Shown: positions 1 through 11,556, counted from the first letter of the stretch. The stretch is DNA of 64,000 bases from Yersinia rochesterensis (GCF_003600645.1 NZ_CP032482.1:3224001-3288000), one strand, 5' to 3'. Program-made: numbers and translations. Notes: generated from the sequence alone by a model not told the origin.

Positions 1-219
1 TTCCCAACTCCAACGCCCTGAAGGCGGAGTCATGCTGCGGTCTAACCACAGCCAGTGAGATAATTTGAGTTGGTTATAGAAATTCCAGACCAGCGCCGCA
101 ACCACTGAGACGAGTAATAGCCAAGGAAGATACCCGATAAAGGCACCTAGCAGTAATGCGGGCAAACAAAAAAGAGCCAGCTCTAAAGCCAGCGTTTTCC
201 ATGATAAACGTTCTAACAC
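1..219 (-). CDS. phoR: PhoR N-terminus (partial), phosphate sensor kinase
   Basis: First 73 residues of the membrane sensor kinase that phosphorylates PhoB under phosphate limitation; the rest lies beyond the window edge. The frame opens with GTG (217-219 on the top strand), preceded by a GGAG ribosome site, and reads [17 protein letters not shown]. Two hydrophobic stretches (about residues 10-30 and 32-47) match the two membrane helices expected at the PhoR N-terminus. It lies 24 bp downstream of the phoB stop on the same strand, the usual phoBR operon order. Partial only because of the window boundary. Confidence 0.92.
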   Translation of the reverse strand, partial: MLERLSWKTLALELALFCLPALLLGAFIGYLPWLLLVSVVAALVWNFYNQLKLSHWLWLDRSMTPPSGRWSWE

Positions 220-243
220 AACGAATTCTCCGGCACTGAAAAC

Positions 244-933
244 TCAGTAGCGCGTTGAGAAGCGGTACCCGGTTCCCCGGACAGTTTGTACCATTTTGTC
301 ATGGCCATCAGTTTCAAGCGCCTTGCGTAGCCGACGAATATGTACGTCAACGGTGCGATCTTCTACATAAACGTTAGTGCCCCAGACATAATTAAGCAAC
401 TGTTCACGGCTATAAACTCGCTCTGGATGGGTCATAAAGAAATGCAATAATTTAAACTCGGTCGGCCCCATATCCAGTGCTTGCTCATTGGCCATAACCC
501 GATGTGAAGAGGGGTCAAGACTCAGTCCTTGCATTTCAATCACTTCTTCCACCGCCATTGGCGATATCCGGCGCATGACTGCTTTAATCCGCGCCACCAG
601 CTCTTTGGGTGAAAAAGGCTTGGTAATATAATCATCAGCGCCCACTTCTAAACCGCGAACTCTGTCTTCTTCTTCACCACGGGCGGTCAGCATCATCACG
701 GGAATATCTCGGGTCAATGCTTCGCGTTTCATATGCTTAATAAACTGAATCCCCGACCCCCCTGGTAACATCCAATCCAGCAACACTAAATCAGGGTAAG
801 GCTCAGATAATCGAGTTACTGCGCTGTCATAATCCTCGGCTTCTAACGGTTGGTAGCCATTTTGTTCCAACACAAAGCACACCATCTCACGGATTGGAGC
901 TTCATCCTCCACTACCAGTATGCGTCTTGCCAT
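244..933 (-). CDS. phoB: Phosphate regulon response regulator PhoB
   Basis: Two-component response regulator of 229 residues that activates Pho regulon promoters when phosphorylated by PhoR. The receiver domain (about 1-125) keeps the acidic pocket (E9, D10), the phospho-acceptor D53 in the LLDWMLPG segment, T83 and K105. The C-terminal winged-helix DNA-binding domain (about 130-229) ends with the [12 protein letters not shown] recognition helix region. A longer open frame runs upstream to 1110, but the family length and the [10 protein letters not shown] start fix the ATG at 933. The upstream extension covers the Pho box region and is not coding. phoR follows directly. Confidence 0.97.
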   Translation of the reverse strand: MARRILVVEDEAPIREMVCFVLEQNGYQPLEAEDYDSAVTRLSEPYPDLVLLDWMLPGGSGIQFIKHMKREALTRDIPVMMLTARGEEEDRVRGLEVGADDYITKPFSPKELVARIKAVMRRISPMAVEEVIEMQGLSLDPSSHRVMANEQALDMGPTEFKLLHFFMTHPERVYSREQLLNYVWGTNVYVEDRTVDVHIRRLRKALETDGHDKMVQTVRGTGYRFSTRY

Positions 934-980
934 CATCAACCCTGCCAGTAAGTTAGTGGTCACTATTTGATTTCGGGAGC

Positions 981-1016
981 CATTATGCGTCAGTTTTGTG
1001 ACATTTTTATGAAAAA
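981..1016 (-). promoter_or_regulatory. Pho box upstream of phoB
   Basis: Read on the bottom strand, about 50-80 bp before the phoB ATG, the sequence holds three 11-bp-spaced direct units containing TTCATAA, TGTCACA and TGACGCA. This resembles the PhoB box of E. coli phoB (units of the CTGTCAT type with AT-rich spacers). It implies PhoB autoregulation. Assigned by recognition of the pattern; binding not tested. Confidence 0.75.
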
Positions 1017-1202
1017 CATCGCGCTCTTGCAAGCAATAAGCATAGTGATAAATTTTATGATAATTGCAAAATGCAGTACTCAAGTTTGCGAAGCGTCTCG
1101 GAGATTTCATTCACACTATTTTTTTAGCCGCGACATCCGGCGGGCAGTGTTTATAATCAGCGCCAATATCTTTGGAAAACAACCTGCCCTAGCGGGAGAT
1201 TT

Positions 1203-2441
1203 ATGCGCATTATTCATACCTCTGATTGGCATTTAGGCCAGCATTTCTTCACCAAAAGCCGTGCGGCTGAACATCAAGCATTTCTGCACTGGCTCATTGA
1301 ACAGATCAAAGAAAATCAGGTAGATGCGCTGATTATAGCCGGTGATATCTTTGATACTGGCTCCCCACCCAGCTATGCCCGTGAGCTGTATAATCGCTTC
1401 GTGGTCGAGCTTCAATCAACAAATTGCCAGTTAATTGTTTTGGGGGGGAATCATGATTCAGTCTCAACGCTGAATGAATCTCGGGGTTTGCTTTCTTATC
1501 TGAATACCACGGTCATATCCTGCGCCAGCAGTGATTTAGCCCAGCAAGTTATTATTTTGAAAAACCGTCAGGAGCAACCTGCGGCCATACTGTGCGCCAT
1601 CCCCTTTTTGCGCCCACGCGATTTAGTCACCAGTCAGGCTGGCGAATCCGGCGGACAAAAGCAACTGGCATTACAAGAAGCCATTGCGGCCCACTATCAA
1701 GCGCTCTATCAGCGGGCCGTTGAGTTGCGCGCTGAGCTTGGCCTGCCCTTACCTATTATTGCCACTGGGCATTTAACCACGGTGGGGGTTACCACCACAG
1801 ACTCGGTTCGAGATATTTACATCGGCACATTAGACGCTTTCCCAGCCCAAGCTTTCCCCCCGGCGGATTATATTGCTCTGGGCCATATTCACCGTGCTCA
1901 GCAAGTCGCTAAAACCGAGCATATTCGCTACAGCGGCTCGCCAATTGCCTTGAGTTTTGATGAATTGAGCAAAGAGAAAAGTGTTTATTTGGTGGAGTTT
2001 GCCCAGCAAGCATTAGCATCAGTGACCCCGCTATTCATCCCACAATTTCAGCCGATGCAGTTAATCAAAGGCGATTTAACACAAATAGAGCAACAGCTGG
2101 CTGCATTTTCTGGCCATCAGGGGTTACCGGTATGGCTGGATATTGAAGTCGCCACAAAAGACTATCTCACTGATATTCAAAGGCGAATTCAAGCACTAGC
2201 CGCAGAACTTCCGGTGGAAGTGGTATTATTGCGCCGCAGTAAAGAACTGCGTCATAACAGCATTGAGCGGCAGGAAAAGGAAACACTCAATGAGTTGAGT
2301 GTCACTGATGTATTTGAACGCCGGCTGGCGCTGGAGGCGGATTTAGCCGAACCTCGTCAGGAACGCATGCGCCAAATGTTCAATCAGGTGGTTGAGGATA
2401 TATCGCAAGGTAAAGATGCCGCAGAGGAGCAACCAGCATGA
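1203..2441 (+). CDS. sbcD: Exonuclease SbcD (Mre11-type nuclease)
   Basis: Nuclease subunit of the SbcCD complex, which cleaves DNA hairpins and protein-blocked double-strand ends. 412 residues (E. coli about 400). The N-terminal metallophosphoesterase motifs are visible: SDWHLGQ near residue 7, AGDIFDTG near 47, GGNHDS near 81, and GHLT and LGHIHRAQ further on. The ATG at 1203 follows a GGGAG ribosome site. It is divergent from phoB and overlaps sbcC by four bases (ATGA), so the two subunits are translationally coupled. Confidence 0.96.
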   Translation: MRIIHTSDWHLGQHFFTKSRAAEHQAFLHWLIEQIKENQVDALIIAGDIFDTGSPPSYARELYNRFVVELQSTNCQLIVLGGNHDSVSTLNESRGLLSYLNTTVISCASSDLAQQVIILKNRQEQPAAILCAIPFLRPRDLVTSQAGESGGQKQLALQEAIAAHYQALYQRAVELRAELGLPLPIIATGHLTTVGVTTTDSVRDIYIGTLDAFPAQAFPPADYIALGHIHRAQQVAKTEHIRYSGSPIALSFDELSKEKSVYLVEFAQQALASVTPLFIPQFQPMQLIKGDLTQIEQQLAAFSGHQGLPVWLDIEVATKDYLTDIQRRIQALAAELPVEVVLLRRSKELRHNSIERQEKETLNELSVTDVFERRLALEADLAEPRQERMRQMFNQVVEDISQGKDAAEEQPA

Positions 2442-5400
2442 GAATTTTGAGCCTGCGTCTGAAAAACATTAATTCTCTACAGGGCGAATGGAAGATTGAT
2501 TTCACTGCCGAGCCTTTTGCCAGCAATGGGTTATTCGCAATCACCGGCCCGACAGGCGCCGGTAAAACCACCCTCCTCGATGCTATTTGTCTCGCGCTAT
2601 ACCACCAAACTCCGCGTTTGACTGTCTCACCGGGCCAAAATGAGCTGATGACCCGCCATACTGCGGAGTCGCTAGCTGAAGTTGAATTTGAGGTAAAAGG
2701 CACGCGTTATCGGGCATTTTGGAGTCAGCGCCGTGCTAAAAATAGCCCGGAAGGGAATCTGCAAGCCCCCAAAGTTGAGCTGGCACTGTGCGAGAATGGC
2801 AAAATTCTGGCCGATAAAGTGCGCGATAAACTGGATATGGTGGCGGCAATCACCGGGCTAGATTTTGGTCGTTTTACTAAATCCATGATGCTGTCGCAGG
2901 GGCAATTTGCCGCTTTTCTCAATGCCGATGCCAATGACCGTGCTGAATTATTGGAAGAATTAACCGGCACCGACATCTATGGGCGGCTATCTGAACATGT
3001 ATTTGAACAACATAAGTTGGCCAAGACTGCGCTGGACGCATTGCACCAACGCGCCAATGGTATTGAACTGCTAAATGAAGAGCAGCGTTTAGCCCTGGCA
3101 AAACAATTAAACTCGCTCGAAGAACAAGAAAAGCAGCTTTCCTCAGAACAGCGGGTGAATCAAAACCAAATAAATTGGCTCACCAGTTGGCAGCAGCAGC
3201 AAAAAAATGCATTGGAATATCAACAACAACAGAAGCTTATTGAGCAAGAATATCAACAGGCGCAGCCCGAACTGCAACGGTTGGCCCGCAGTGAGCCGGC
3301 AGAAAAGCTGCGCCCCCTGTTGCGCGAGCGCTCGCGCAGCCTACAGGATTTGCAACAAATACAACTGCGCATCACTACATTAACCGGGCAACAGCAACAA
3401 CTTCAGACGCAACTCACACCACTGACTCAGGCGCTGGAGCAAGCCAATCTTGCTCGCCAACAACAAGCCGCCCAGCAGCATGAACAAGAAACACTGATCG
3501 AGCAAAAGGTCGTTCCGCTAGATAATCTTATTGCTCAGCACCAACACTCATTAATGCTGCTTGGCACGCAATTACAACAGTTACAAACTAAAGAGCAGCA
3601 AGGCAAACAGCAGCTTGAGCTGAACGAACAGCAGCTAAAGCAAACCCAGCAGCGCCTACAACAACTGACTGAGTACAGCCAGCAATATGCCCACCATCAG
3701 CACTGGGAAAAGAACTTGCCTTTATGGCGTGAACAGTTCCGTCAATTACACATACAGCAACAACAAGCGATTGACAGTGAGCAGCAGTTACAGCAACAGG
3801 TTGCATTAATCACGACCTTACAGCAGCAAATAGACACACTGAATAAACAAGATAAACAGCAGCAAGCGGCATTAGTGCAAGCCCACTTACAGACAAGTAG
3901 CATTCAGCAACAATTGACCGCACTTGAGCAACTGCAACCCTCGGCGCAGCTACGCCAACAACTGTTCGAACTCCAGCAACAACGGCCAGTGCGGCAACAA
4001 TTAGCGGCATTATCACCATTGGTGCAGCAAGTTCAGGCGCAGCATGATAAACAACAACAGCAAGCAGTCAGCCAGCAACAACAACTCATACTACTCGAGC
4101 AGCAATTGGCCGAGAAACGTCAGTTATATAAACAACAAAAACAACATCTGACGACTCTGGAAACTTTGCTGGAACGCGAAAAACACATAGTCAGCTTAGA
4201 GGCAGAAAGAACCAAACTGCAACCGGGAGAAGCATGCCCGCTATGTGGTGCATTGGATCACCCGGCCATTACGAAGTATCAGGCGGTAAAGCCCTCAGAG
4301 ACAGCTATCCGTGTTGAGGAACAGCGCCCACAGGTTGAGCGGCTATCAACTGAGGGTTCCGAACTCAATGCCCAGACTCAAAGCTTGCTTCAGCAGCTCA
4401 AACATCTGGAACAAGAGTTACAGCACAGCAATCAGCAGTTGGCAGATTACCAACAGCAATGGCAAACACTGACCCAGCCATTAGCCCTGAGCTTTGCTTT
4501 AAATGAACCGGCAGCCTTAATAATCTGGCTCGAGCAACAGGAACAATCAGAGCAAAGCTGTCAGCTAAAACTGGCTGAATATGAGCAGCTGAATCAGCAA
4601 TATCAACAGGCCAAAGATATTCTGACTCAAGCAGAACAGCAGCAACAAAAACATCAACAGCAATTGGCATTAATTGCTCAACGCCAACAAGATACGCAAG
4701 AATCCCAGCAAAAATTGCTTACACATCATCAGCATCAACTCGCTGAGTTAGCAAAAGTGCATCAAAACTTCAGCCATGCTCTGGCTGAGCTATCACTCTC
4801 ATTGCCTGAAGCAGATCAACAACAAAGTTGGCTTTCATCACGGGAAGAAGAGAATCAACGCTGGCACCAATATCAGCAAGAACAACAACAGCTGGCTCTG
4901 GGGCAAAAAGCACTGGAAACGCAGATTGAAAATGAGCGTCACCATTTACAAGAATGCCGAGAACAATTATCTCTGCTGACTCAACAACATCAACAAACTG
5001 AAGCCCTGTTACAACAACAAAAGCAACAGCGCCAGGCTCTGTTTGGTGACGGCAATGTTATTGAGGTACGTCAGTTATTACGCCAACAACAGCAACAAAC
5101 GGAGCAGGCGCTGCAAAATGCAGCACAAACCCTGCAACAAGCGCAATCTCAACTTAATTTACTCTCTGGTGAGCTCGCAGGTCTGGAACAGCAACAGCAC
5201 CAATATCAGCAGCGCGCGGCGGCGGCTCAAGCGGAATTACAACAAACACTGACAAGCAGTGAATTCGACGATGAGGCCGCCTTAACCGCCGCTCTGCTGA
5301 GTGAAGAGGAAAGGCAACGTTTGCAACAATTGAAACAACAATTGAGCGAGCGGCAACAACAAGCACACATCCGCCAGCAGCAAGCCAGTGAGGCAATGGA

Positions 5401-6127
5401 TCAACTTATACAATCCTGCCCAGTGGGGGTCAGCCAAGCATCTGAATTGGTTGTATTACAACAGCGGTCAGAGCAATTACTCACCCAACTAAAAACCAAT
5501 ACATTACAGCAAGGCGAATTACGCAATCAGTTAGAAAGCGACACTGTTCGGCGTAGCAACCAACATGCGCTGTTTGAGCAAATTGAACATAGCCAGCAGC
5601 AATATGATGACTGGAGCTATCTCAATCATTTAATAGGCTCCAAAGAGGGTGATAAATTCCGCAAATTTGCACAAGGTTTAACCCTCGACCATTTAGTTTA
5701 TCTGGCAAATAATCAGCTCAGTCGGCTGCATGGACGCTACCAATTACAGCGTAAAACCAGTGATGCTCTGGAGCTGCTAGTGGTGGATACTTGGCAAGCG
5801 GATGCTATGCGTGACACTCGCACATTGTCAGGGGGCGAAAGCTTCCTGGTGAGTTTAGCGCTGGCTTTGGCGCTATCAGATCTGGTCAGCCACAAAACCA
5901 GTATTGACTCACTGTTCCTCGATGAAGGATTTGGCACGCTGGACGCAGAAACACTGGATACTGCGCTCGATGCCCTTGATAGCCTGAATGCATCTGGTAA
6001 AACCATTGGTGTTATCAGCCATGTTGAGGCAATGAAAGACAGAATCCCGGTGCAAATTAAAGTTAAAAAAGTCAATGGATTGGGGGTTAGCCGGTTAGAT
6101 AATATCTTCCGAGTCAATCAAGACTGA
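2438..6127 (+). CDS. sbcC: Exonuclease SbcC (Rad50-type ATPase)
   Basis: SMC/Rad50-like ATPase partner of SbcD. Walker A GPTGAGKT lies at residues 37-44, the zinc-hook CPLCG near 599, the ABC signature LSGGESF near 1130 and the Walker B FLDEGFG near 1160. The two long coiled-coil arms between them are extraordinarily rich in glutamine (long runs of Q, QQ and QQQ with CAA/CAG codons). At 1229 residues it is about 180 longer than E. coli SbcC (1048), with the extra length in the arms. The start overlaps the sbcD stop. Many antisense ORFs inside it are products of the CAG/CAA bias and are not genes. Confidence 0.96.
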   Translation: MRILSLRLKNINSLQGEWKIDFTAEPFASNGLFAITGPTGAGKTTLLDAICLALYHQTPRLTVSPGQNELMTRHTAESLAEVEFEVKGTRYRAFWSQRRAKNSPEGNLQAPKVELALCENGKILADKVRDKLDMVAAITGLDFGRFTKSMMLSQGQFAAFLNADANDRAELLEELTGTDIYGRLSEHVFEQHKLAKTALDALHQRANGIELLNEEQRLALAKQLNSLEEQEKQLSSEQRVNQNQINWLTSWQQQQKNALEYQQQQKLIEQEYQQAQPELQRLARSEPAEKLRPLLRERSRSLQDLQQIQLRITTLTGQQQQLQTQLTPLTQALEQANLARQQQAAQQHEQETLIEQKVVPLDNLIAQHQHSLMLLGTQLQQLQTKEQQGKQQLELNEQQLKQTQQRLQQLTEYSQQYAHHQHWEKNLPLWREQFRQLHIQQQQAIDSEQQLQQQVALITTLQQQIDTLNKQDKQQQAALVQAHLQTSSIQQQLTALEQLQPSAQLRQQLFELQQQRPVRQQLAALSPLVQQVQAQHDKQQQQAVSQQQQLILLEQQLAEKRQLYKQQKQHLTTLETLLEREKHIVSLEAERTKLQPGEACPLCGALDHPAITKYQAVKPSETAIRVEEQRPQVERLSTEGSELNAQTQSLLQQLKHLEQELQHSNQQLADYQQQWQTLTQPLALSFALNEPAALIIWLEQQEQSEQSCQLKLAEYEQLNQQYQQAKDILTQAEQQQQKHQQQLALIAQRQQDTQESQQKLLTHHQHQLAELAKVHQNFSHALAELSLSLPEADQQQSWLSSREEENQRWHQYQQEQQQLALGQKALETQIENERHHLQECREQLSLLTQQHQQTEALLQQQKQQRQALFGDGNVIEVRQLLRQQQQQTEQALQNAAQTLQQAQSQLNLLSGELAGLEQQQHQYQQRAAAAQAELQQTLTSSEFDDEAALTAALLSEEERQRLQQLKQQLSERQQQAHIRQQQASEAMDQLIQSCPVGVSQASELVVLQQRSEQLLTQLKTNTLQQGELRNQLESDTVRRSNQHALFEQIEHSQQQYDDWSYLNHLIGSKEGDKFRKFAQGLTLDHLVYLANNQLSRLHGRYQLQRKTSDALELLVVDTWQADAMRDTRTLSGGESFLVSLALALALSDLVSHKTSIDSLFLDEGFGTLDAETLDTALDALDSLNASGKTIGVISHVEAMKDRIPVQIKVKKVNGLGVSRLDNIFRVNQD

Positions 6128-6147
6128 ATATAGGCCGTCCAGAATGA

Positions 6148-6550
<403 letters not shown>

Positions 6551-6561
<11 letters not shown>

Positions 6562-7465
6562 GGGTAGGCCACAACCAGGCGGCACCCCGCACCCCACTAG
6601 AATCCCCATGCAAAGCTTTACGGATTGGGGTTTCGCACTCGCCACCAAATACCCAAGGGCTGATTAAGGTAGGTAATGTTTTATACAGGCGGTCAACATT
6701 ACTCATTCCCCCGCCTAACACGATGATATCAGGGTCAAACAGGTTAATGACATGAGCTAATGACTTAGCCAAACGTCGCTCGTAGTTAACCATTACCTGT
6801 TCAGCCAGCACATCACCTTGTTCAACCAACTCCATGATTTCATGCCCCTTGAGCGGCTGCCCGCTCAAACGAAAATAATCAGTGGCAAAGCCAGTGCCGG
6901 AAACAAAAGTCTCAATACAGCCTTTTTTCCCGCAATAACAAGCAACTTCCTGCTGATACTGCCGCTCTTCATCATCTTGCCAGGGTAGCGGATTATGTCC
7001 CCATTCACCGGCAATACCATTACCGCCAGCATGTACACACCCGTTAATGGCAACACCTGAGCCACAACCAGTCCCAATAATGACCCCGAATACCAGGTGC
7101 TTTCCGGCTCCCGCGCCATCAGTTGCTTCAGAAACAGCAAAACAGTTGGCATCATTAGCCAGATGCACCTGACGGGAGAGTAACGTTGACAAGTCTTTAT
7201 CTAACTCTTGTCCATTTAGCCAAACAGAATTGGCATTTTTTACCTTGCCAGTGAAAGGAGATAGCGTGCCCGGGATACCCACACCAACACTGCCCTGCTC
7301 CCCAGTAGCTTCTTCTGCATCAGAGACTAACGCCGCGATCGCCTGCAAAGTTTTTTGATAATCATGGCGCGGGGTAGAAACCCGTTTACGGAAAAGCTCC
7401 TGCCCATTATTGGCTAAAGCAATGACTTCTATTTTGGTACCACCCAGATCTATACCAATGCGCAT
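6551..7465 (-). CDS. mak: Fructokinase Mak (ROK family)
   Basis: Phosphorylates D-fructose (and mannose) to the 6-phosphate in the cytoplasm. 304 residues, E. coli Mak 302. The N-terminal ATP motif is IDLGGTK (5-11), the catalytic Asp is in NDAN (about 105), and the ROK zinc site is His157 of EWGHNP plus Cys176, Cys178 and Cys183 of the CYCGKKGC motif. The ATG at 7465 begins MRIGIDLGG as in relatives. The last codons (LRP and the TGA stop) lie inside the terminal copy of the 124-bp repeat array, so the C-terminal tail has been rewritten by the repeat. Enzyme core intact. Confidence 0.93.
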
Positions 7466-7799
7466 AGCGCCTTACCTCATCGACAAGATTGTTTGTTGTT
7501 TATGGCAACTGATTTTAACGATAAACATCCTTCGATATACCAAGACAATGACAATAATAAAAACCTTATTCTTACAGTTTGTGACCGTGCGCTGTAACGC
7601 CACAATATTTGTCACTCACTATTGGGTATTTGATGGTGATTGAATCCCAGCAAAGAGGAATAGGGTTATACAAATTGCGAGCTGGCTCTGTTTTTTTCTT
7701 ATTCTTTTTACTAGGGACAGGCGCGTCAATTCGTTATCATGCCGCACTGCGTCTGATTAACTCGCGCGCTTAAAGCGCGCCCGAGCCAGGGATAACACT
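7466..7799. other. Divergent mak / rdgC promoter region
   Basis: 334 bp without a gene, between two divergent start codons. The one clear structure is a perfect inverted repeat GCGCGCTT-A-AAGCGCGC at 7764-7780, just 20 bp before the rdgC ATG, in the rdgC leader. It could be a protein-binding site or a leader fold. No promoter is called with confidence. Confidence 0.6.
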
Positions 7800-8711
7800 A
7801 TGTTGTGGTTTAAGAATTTAATGGTTTACCGTTTAAGCCGGGAAGTTTCTCTATCTGCGGATGAAATGGAGAAACAGTTAAGCGCCCTCAGTTTCACCCC
7901 CTGCGGCAGTCAGGATATGGCAAAAACCGGTTGGGTATCACCGATGGGTTCACATAGCGATGCATTAACCCATACGGTTAATGGTCAAATCGTCATTTGT
8001 GCGCGAAAAGAAGAGAAAATATTGCCATCGCCGGTGATTAAACAAGAGTTACAAGCCAAAATTGAACGCCTCGAAGGTGAACAACATCGCAAACTGAAAA
8101 AAACTGAAAAAGACTCATTAAAAGATGAAGTTCTGCACAGTTTATTGCCACGTGCATTCAGTCGCTTTAACCAAACCTTCTTGTGGATTGATACCGTCAA
8201 TGATTTGATTATGGTCGATGCCGCCAGTGCAAAACGCGCTGAAGATACCCTGGCATTGCTACGAAAAAGCTTAGGTTCCTTGCCGGTGGTGCCACTGACA
8301 TTAGAAAATCCGATTGAGCTGACCTTAACTGAGTGGGTTCGTAGCAAAGAATTACCTGCTGGCTTTGCACTGATGGATGAAGCTGAACTGAAAGCCATTT
8401 TGGAAGATGGCGGCGTGATTCGCTGTAAGAAACAGGATTTATTCAGTGATGAAATTGCGGTGCATATTGAAGCCGGTAAGCTAGTCACTAAGTTGGCCCT
8501 GGACTGGCAAGAGCGTGTTCAGCTAGTTCTGTCCGATGACGGCTCGCTGAAACGCCTAAAATTCTCTGACACCCTGCGTGAGCAGAATGAAGATATCGAT
8601 CGGGAAGATTTTGCACAACGTTTTGATGCCGATTTTATTCTGATGACCAGCGAGTTGGCTGCTCTGATTAAAAATCTGATTGAAGCCTTGGGTGGCGAAG
8701 CTCAGCACTAA
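7800..8711 (+). CDS. rdgC: Recombination-associated protein RdgC
   Basis: Ring-shaped dimeric DNA-binding protein that coats double-stranded DNA and restrains RecA activity; in the cytoplasm, associated with the nucleoid. 303 residues, exactly the E. coli length. The start [15 protein letters not shown] and the segment GWVSPMG (about residues 41-47) are typical of the family. The ATG at 7800 follows CCAGGGATAACACT, a moderate ribosome site. It is monocistronic, divergent from mak and convergent with ppnP. Confidence 0.95.
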   Translation: MLWFKNLMVYRLSREVSLSADEMEKQLSALSFTPCGSQDMAKTGWVSPMGSHSDALTHTVNGQIVICARKEEKILPSPVIKQELQAKIERLEGEQHRKLKKTEKDSLKDEVLHSLLPRAFSRFNQTFLWIDTVNDLIMVDAASAKRAEDTLALLRKSLGSLPVVPLTLENPIELTLTEWVRSKELPAGFALMDEAELKAILEDGGVIRCKKQDLFSDEIAVHIEAGKLVTKLALDWQERVQLVLSDDGSLKRLKFSDTLREQNEDIDREDFAQRFDADFILMTSELAALIKNLIEALGGEAQH

Positions 8712-8741
8712 TATTGGCTGGCATTGATAACGAAAAATATC

Positions 8742-8764
8742 GCCCTCTCCATATTTGAGAGGGC
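8742..8764 (-). terminator. Hairpin terminator between rdgC and ppnP
   Basis: Perfect 8-bp stem GCCCTCTC / GAGAGGGC with a seven-base loop, in the gap between the converging genes. On the bottom strand it is followed by GATATTTTT, so it best serves ppnP; on the top strand the T-run is missing. Confidence 0.6.
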
Positions 8765-8780
8765 AAGGTCGATGAGTAAA

Positions 8781-9068
8781 CTAGCTCAAATATTTACACA
8801 AATATGAAGATGCTTCAGCAACTTGCAAGTTAAACTCACTTTCCGCTGGGATATAGAAAGTCTCACCTGGTTTGAAAACTTCCCAGCCTGATGAGCCAGG
8901 AATCAGCACTTTTAAGCTACCGGTAATCACTGTCATTTCTTCCGCTTTCGCTGTACTGAAAGTGTACTCGCCCTTTTCCATCACCCCAACACTAGCTGGC
9001 CCAATACTGTCACTGTCAAAACCAATAGATTTCACTTTCCCGGTAAAATACTCATTAAATTTCAGCAT
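8781..9068 (-). CDS. ppnP: Pyrimidine/purine nucleoside phosphorylase PpnP
   Basis: Small cupin-fold enzyme (formerly YaiE, DUF1255) that splits nucleosides with phosphate to give a free base and ribose-1-phosphate. 95 residues, E. coli 94. The typical opening [17 protein letters not shown] and the single conserved cupin barrel (GEYTFST ... [10 protein letters not shown] ... PGETFYIPA) are visible. Converges with rdgC. Confidence 0.93.
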   Translation of the reverse strand: MLKFNEYFTGKVKSIGFDSDSIGPASVGVMEKGEYTFSTAKAEEMTVITGSLKVLIPGSSGWEVFKPGETFYIPAESEFNLQVAEASSYLCKYLS

Positions 9069-9319
9069 AGTTTTGCACCCGCGTCTTAATCAAGATTGAG
9101 CTTTCATATTAGGGTCACTATAAATGTTCTGTCACTGATTATTATGAGGAAATGCGATCATAACCGAATTCACTGCTATGGTTGCGGATAAAGCATACAA
9201 TTTTGCCTCCGTCGGCCCTATCTCCACCGGTAAAAAGTCGCTATTCGGCTAAAATGCAGGAAGCGACAAATCCCTTCACCGCACAAGGTGAAAGTTGATA
9301 AGTCGAAAATGAAGAAATA

Positions 9320-9436
9320 TTAGAGATTGCGTAGAATGTACAGCGCCAGCGAAGTTTCAAAAACAACAATCAATATTGACCAGAATGCTGGCATAAAATT
9401 GGTATGTTGCTGGATAAACGATTTGAAGGTTTTCAT
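9320..9436 (-). CDS. Candidate 38-residue membrane peptide
   Basis: Not recognised. An ATG at 9436 (bottom strand) opens 38 codons ending in TAA at 9320-9322. The peptide begins MKTFKSFIQQH and ends YILRNL. A basic/polar N-terminus is followed by a strongly hydrophobic helix of about 20 residues (from FMPAFW to LALYIL), the pattern of a single-pass small inner-membrane protein. A weak purine-rich site (AAGGCGGG) precedes the ATG. It lies in the ppnP-aroL gap on the same strand as both. Its size is below usual gene-calling limits. It could be a chance ORF; the helix and location argue otherwise. Confidence 0.45.
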   Translation of the reverse strand: MKTFKSFIQQHTNFMPAFWSILIVVFETSLALYILRNL

Positions 9437-9563
9437 CGGCCCGCCTTGGTGGCCTTGCCTTAAGTGGCATTAATTGACGCAAATAATTTACGTCGAAATG
9501 ATTACGCAGGTGATAATTGTACGCTTCGTATAATTAACAGGCAATCAGATAGGCGGGCAATTC

Positions 9564-9586
9564 TTGCTATAAGTTAGAAATAGCAA
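9564..9586 (-). terminator. Weak hairpin after aroL
   Basis: Seven-base-pair stem TTGCTAT / ATAGCAA lies 16 bp beyond the aroL stop on the bottom strand. There is no good U-run after it, so termination efficiency is doubtful. Confidence 0.3.
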
Positions 9587-9601
9587 ATTTTACAAATTTA
9601 G

Positions 9602-10150
9602 TTAAAGGCCTATTGGGCCGTCTGACAACTTCACCTTTTCATTGGCCAAAATCTGCAAAATATGTTCAACGACCTCTTCAGGGGATTGAGTAGCATCTAG
9701 CACATGGTGAGCAACCTCCTGATATAACGGCTCCCGACTGGCCAGGACATCCCGCATTTCCTCAACTATTGGCTTACCCGTCAGACTTGGCCGTTGGGCA
9801 TCCTCTGGATCTTCCGCCAGACGTTCTGCCAGTACATTGGCTGATGCTCGCAAATAAATAACCGCCCCTTGTTGGCGCATAAATGTACGGTTATCAAGAG
9901 ATAACACCACGCCTCCTCCAGTAGCAACCACCGTTTTAGGCGCAGTTACGGTCTGTAGGGCTATGCTTTCTCGCAGGCGGAAACCATCCCACCCCTCGCG
10001 GGCGACTATTTCGGCCACGCTCGATTGCAAAGTTTGCTGCATAAATAAATCTGTATCGATAAAACGGTATCCCAACGCCTGCGACAACGCTTTCCCTATT
10101 GTTGTTTTACCTGCACCGCGCGCGCCGACCAAAAAGATAGTCTGTGTCAT
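9602..10150 (-). CDS. aroL: Shikimate kinase AroL
   Basis: Phosphorylates shikimate at the 3-hydroxyl with ATP in the aromatic amino-acid pathway. 182 residues (E. coli AroL 174). The P-loop is GARGAGKT (9-16), the shikimate site includes the DTDLFM segment (about 32-37) and the GGGVV segment (near 80). The frame is open to 10213, but [12 protein letters not shown] at 10150, preceded by AAGGA at a normal distance, is the real start. Two TyrR-like boxes lie upstream, consistent with the tyrosine-regulated isoenzyme (AroL) rather than AroK. Confidence 0.93.
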   Translation of the reverse strand: MTQTIFLVGARGAGKTTIGKALSQALGYRFIDTDLFMQQTLQSSVAEIVAREGWDGFRLRESIALQTVTAPKTVVATGGGVVLSLDNRTFMRQQGAVIYLRASANVLAERLAEDPEDAQRPSLTGKPIVEEMRDVLASREPLYQEVAHHVLDATQSPEEVVEHILQILANEKVKLSDGPIGL

Positions 10151-10272
10151 TACTTGAAAGTCCTTTCGTATCCACTTTTGAGGATAAATTCTCGACATCA
10201 AAAAACCGGCCACTTTGGTTGACCGGTAAAACTGGATAACACTCAGCCGTGCAAATCATACCGATAATTGAG

Positions 10273-10290
10273 AGTAGTGCAAACTTTACA
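10273..10290. promoter_or_regulatory. Putative TyrR box (weak) upstream of aroL
   Basis: AGTAGTGCAAACTTTACA resembles TGTAAA-N6-TTTACA: the right half-site is perfect and the essential G and C spaced by 14 bases are kept. Five bases from a second box, and 120-140 bp before the aroL ATG. TyrR control of aroL is established in E. coli; here it is inferred. Confidence 0.4.
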
Positions 10291-10294
10291 ACAT

Positions 10295-10312
10295 TGTAAA
10301 ATTAACGATACA
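10295..10312. promoter_or_regulatory. Putative TyrR box (strong) upstream of aroL
   Basis: TGTAAAATTAACGATACA has a perfect left half-site and four of six bases in the right half, with the invariant G-N14-C. Paired with the neighbouring box it reproduces the strong/weak tandem arrangement known at TyrR promoters. Confidence 0.45.
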
Positions 10313-10380
10313 GATGATAGATAGCATATTGCACCATCACCTGATGTACAGCATCAATTTATATCGGGTAATAACCGTAA

Positions 10381-11556
10381 TTAGAAATCAACACTGGCAC
10401 GCAAAACAAACTGCCGAGGTTCGCCAACAGCAACGCGTAAATTACCGCCACTTGGTGGGTAATAAGTTTTATCAAAAAAGTTATTCACATTGAGTCGCTA
10501 TTTCACCCGATAATTATTAATCGCTAATGAATAGGAAATAAAGGTATCAGCCACGGTGTAATCATCTAAAGTAAAACTGTCGGCTGCATCACCAGCACGC
10601 CGTCCAACATAGCGTGCTCTCGCCCCCATTCGCAAATCATCACCGCTCAGCCAACCTGTAGACTCCAATGCTTGCATCAAGCATATGGACGCTCTATTAC
10701 GCACCACATTGACCATCCAATTACCTTTATTATCAGGATCTTCCGTGACTCTGGCATCAGTATAGACATAAGTGGCAATCGCACTTAAGCTATCCATCAA
10801 TTGCCCTGTGACATCTAATTCACCCCTACAAACATACTCGGCCCGTGGTGCGGGTGATGGTTTCACCATTCACTAACTCATTGACCATGACATTACGTTT
10901 TGCAATATCAAACAATGCCAAAGTCCCCGTTACCCCATTAACTCACTCCACTTTGCTACCCACTTCCCAGGATTGGACTTGCTTCGTTGGCAGCAAATCT
11001 ATTTGGGGGGCGATAGATGAGTTAGTCTTGAAAGACTCACTGTAACTGCCATATAAAGAGACTTCGGGGGGCAGCTTATAGACTAAGCCAGTACGGGGAA
11101 CTAATTTACTGTCAGAACTATCAGTGTTGCTGATGAAAAGCCGGCCTTTACCCGCGAACACATCAAAACGATCGTAACGTAAACCTGCCAGTACAATCCA
11201 TTTATCCGTCAGCTCAATGGAACCTTGCATAAACCAGCTATAACTTTTCAGGTTCTCGCGCTAGTCACTGTCTTTAGCACTGACGGCGGTTGAAGGCGGC
11301 ATCAAGCCGTATACCGGGTGATAGATATCAAAGTCTGAGTTCTTTTTACCGCGAATCATATCGCTATGATATATAAGGTTATCTTCATAATCGAAACCAA
11401 AGATCATCTGATGGCCTATCCCCTCAAATCCAGATCGCCATTAAGAGTCATTTGCACTGCCTGGGCTCGGCTAACCGCACTGACTGTTGCGTCCGCTTGA
11501 CGAGTTAATACCCCGGTAATCGGATTGAGTAATAATGCCCGGTAAAGACTACGCCT
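10381..11556 (-). pseudogene. TonB-dependent siderophore receptor remnant
   Basis: C-terminal part of an outer-membrane TonB-dependent receptor (ferrichrome/ferrioxamine receptor type), broken many times. Reading 5' to 3' on the bottom strand, recognisable barrel segments are HQMIFGFDYEDNL, the extended WIVLAGLRYDRFDVF strand, SLYGSYSESFKTNSS, GTLALFDIAKRNVMVNE, GARARYVGRRAGDAADSFTL, and a typical end at VLRASVDF with TAA at 10381. Lesions: a frameshift near 11430, in-frame TAG near 11264, TGA at 10943-10945, a frameshift near 10850, and TAG at 10498-10500. The plug and N-terminal half are absent. The remaining homology starts right where the adjacent methyltransferase ORF stops, as if a deletion joined the two. 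Substrate cannot be assigned. Confidence 0.88.

Noticed and set aside
3588..5396. Several ORFs antisense to or overlapping sbcC (for example 3588-3806, 3810-4019, 4398-4670, 5043-5252, 5154-5396).
   Set aside because: They arise from the CAA/CAG-rich coiled-coil codons of sbcC, have no ribosome sites and encode alanine/valine-rich or asparagine-rich low-complexity peptides.
9178..9252. 24-codon ORF starting MVADKAYNF on the top strand.
   Set aside because: Very short, no good ribosome site, no recognised family; not enough to call.
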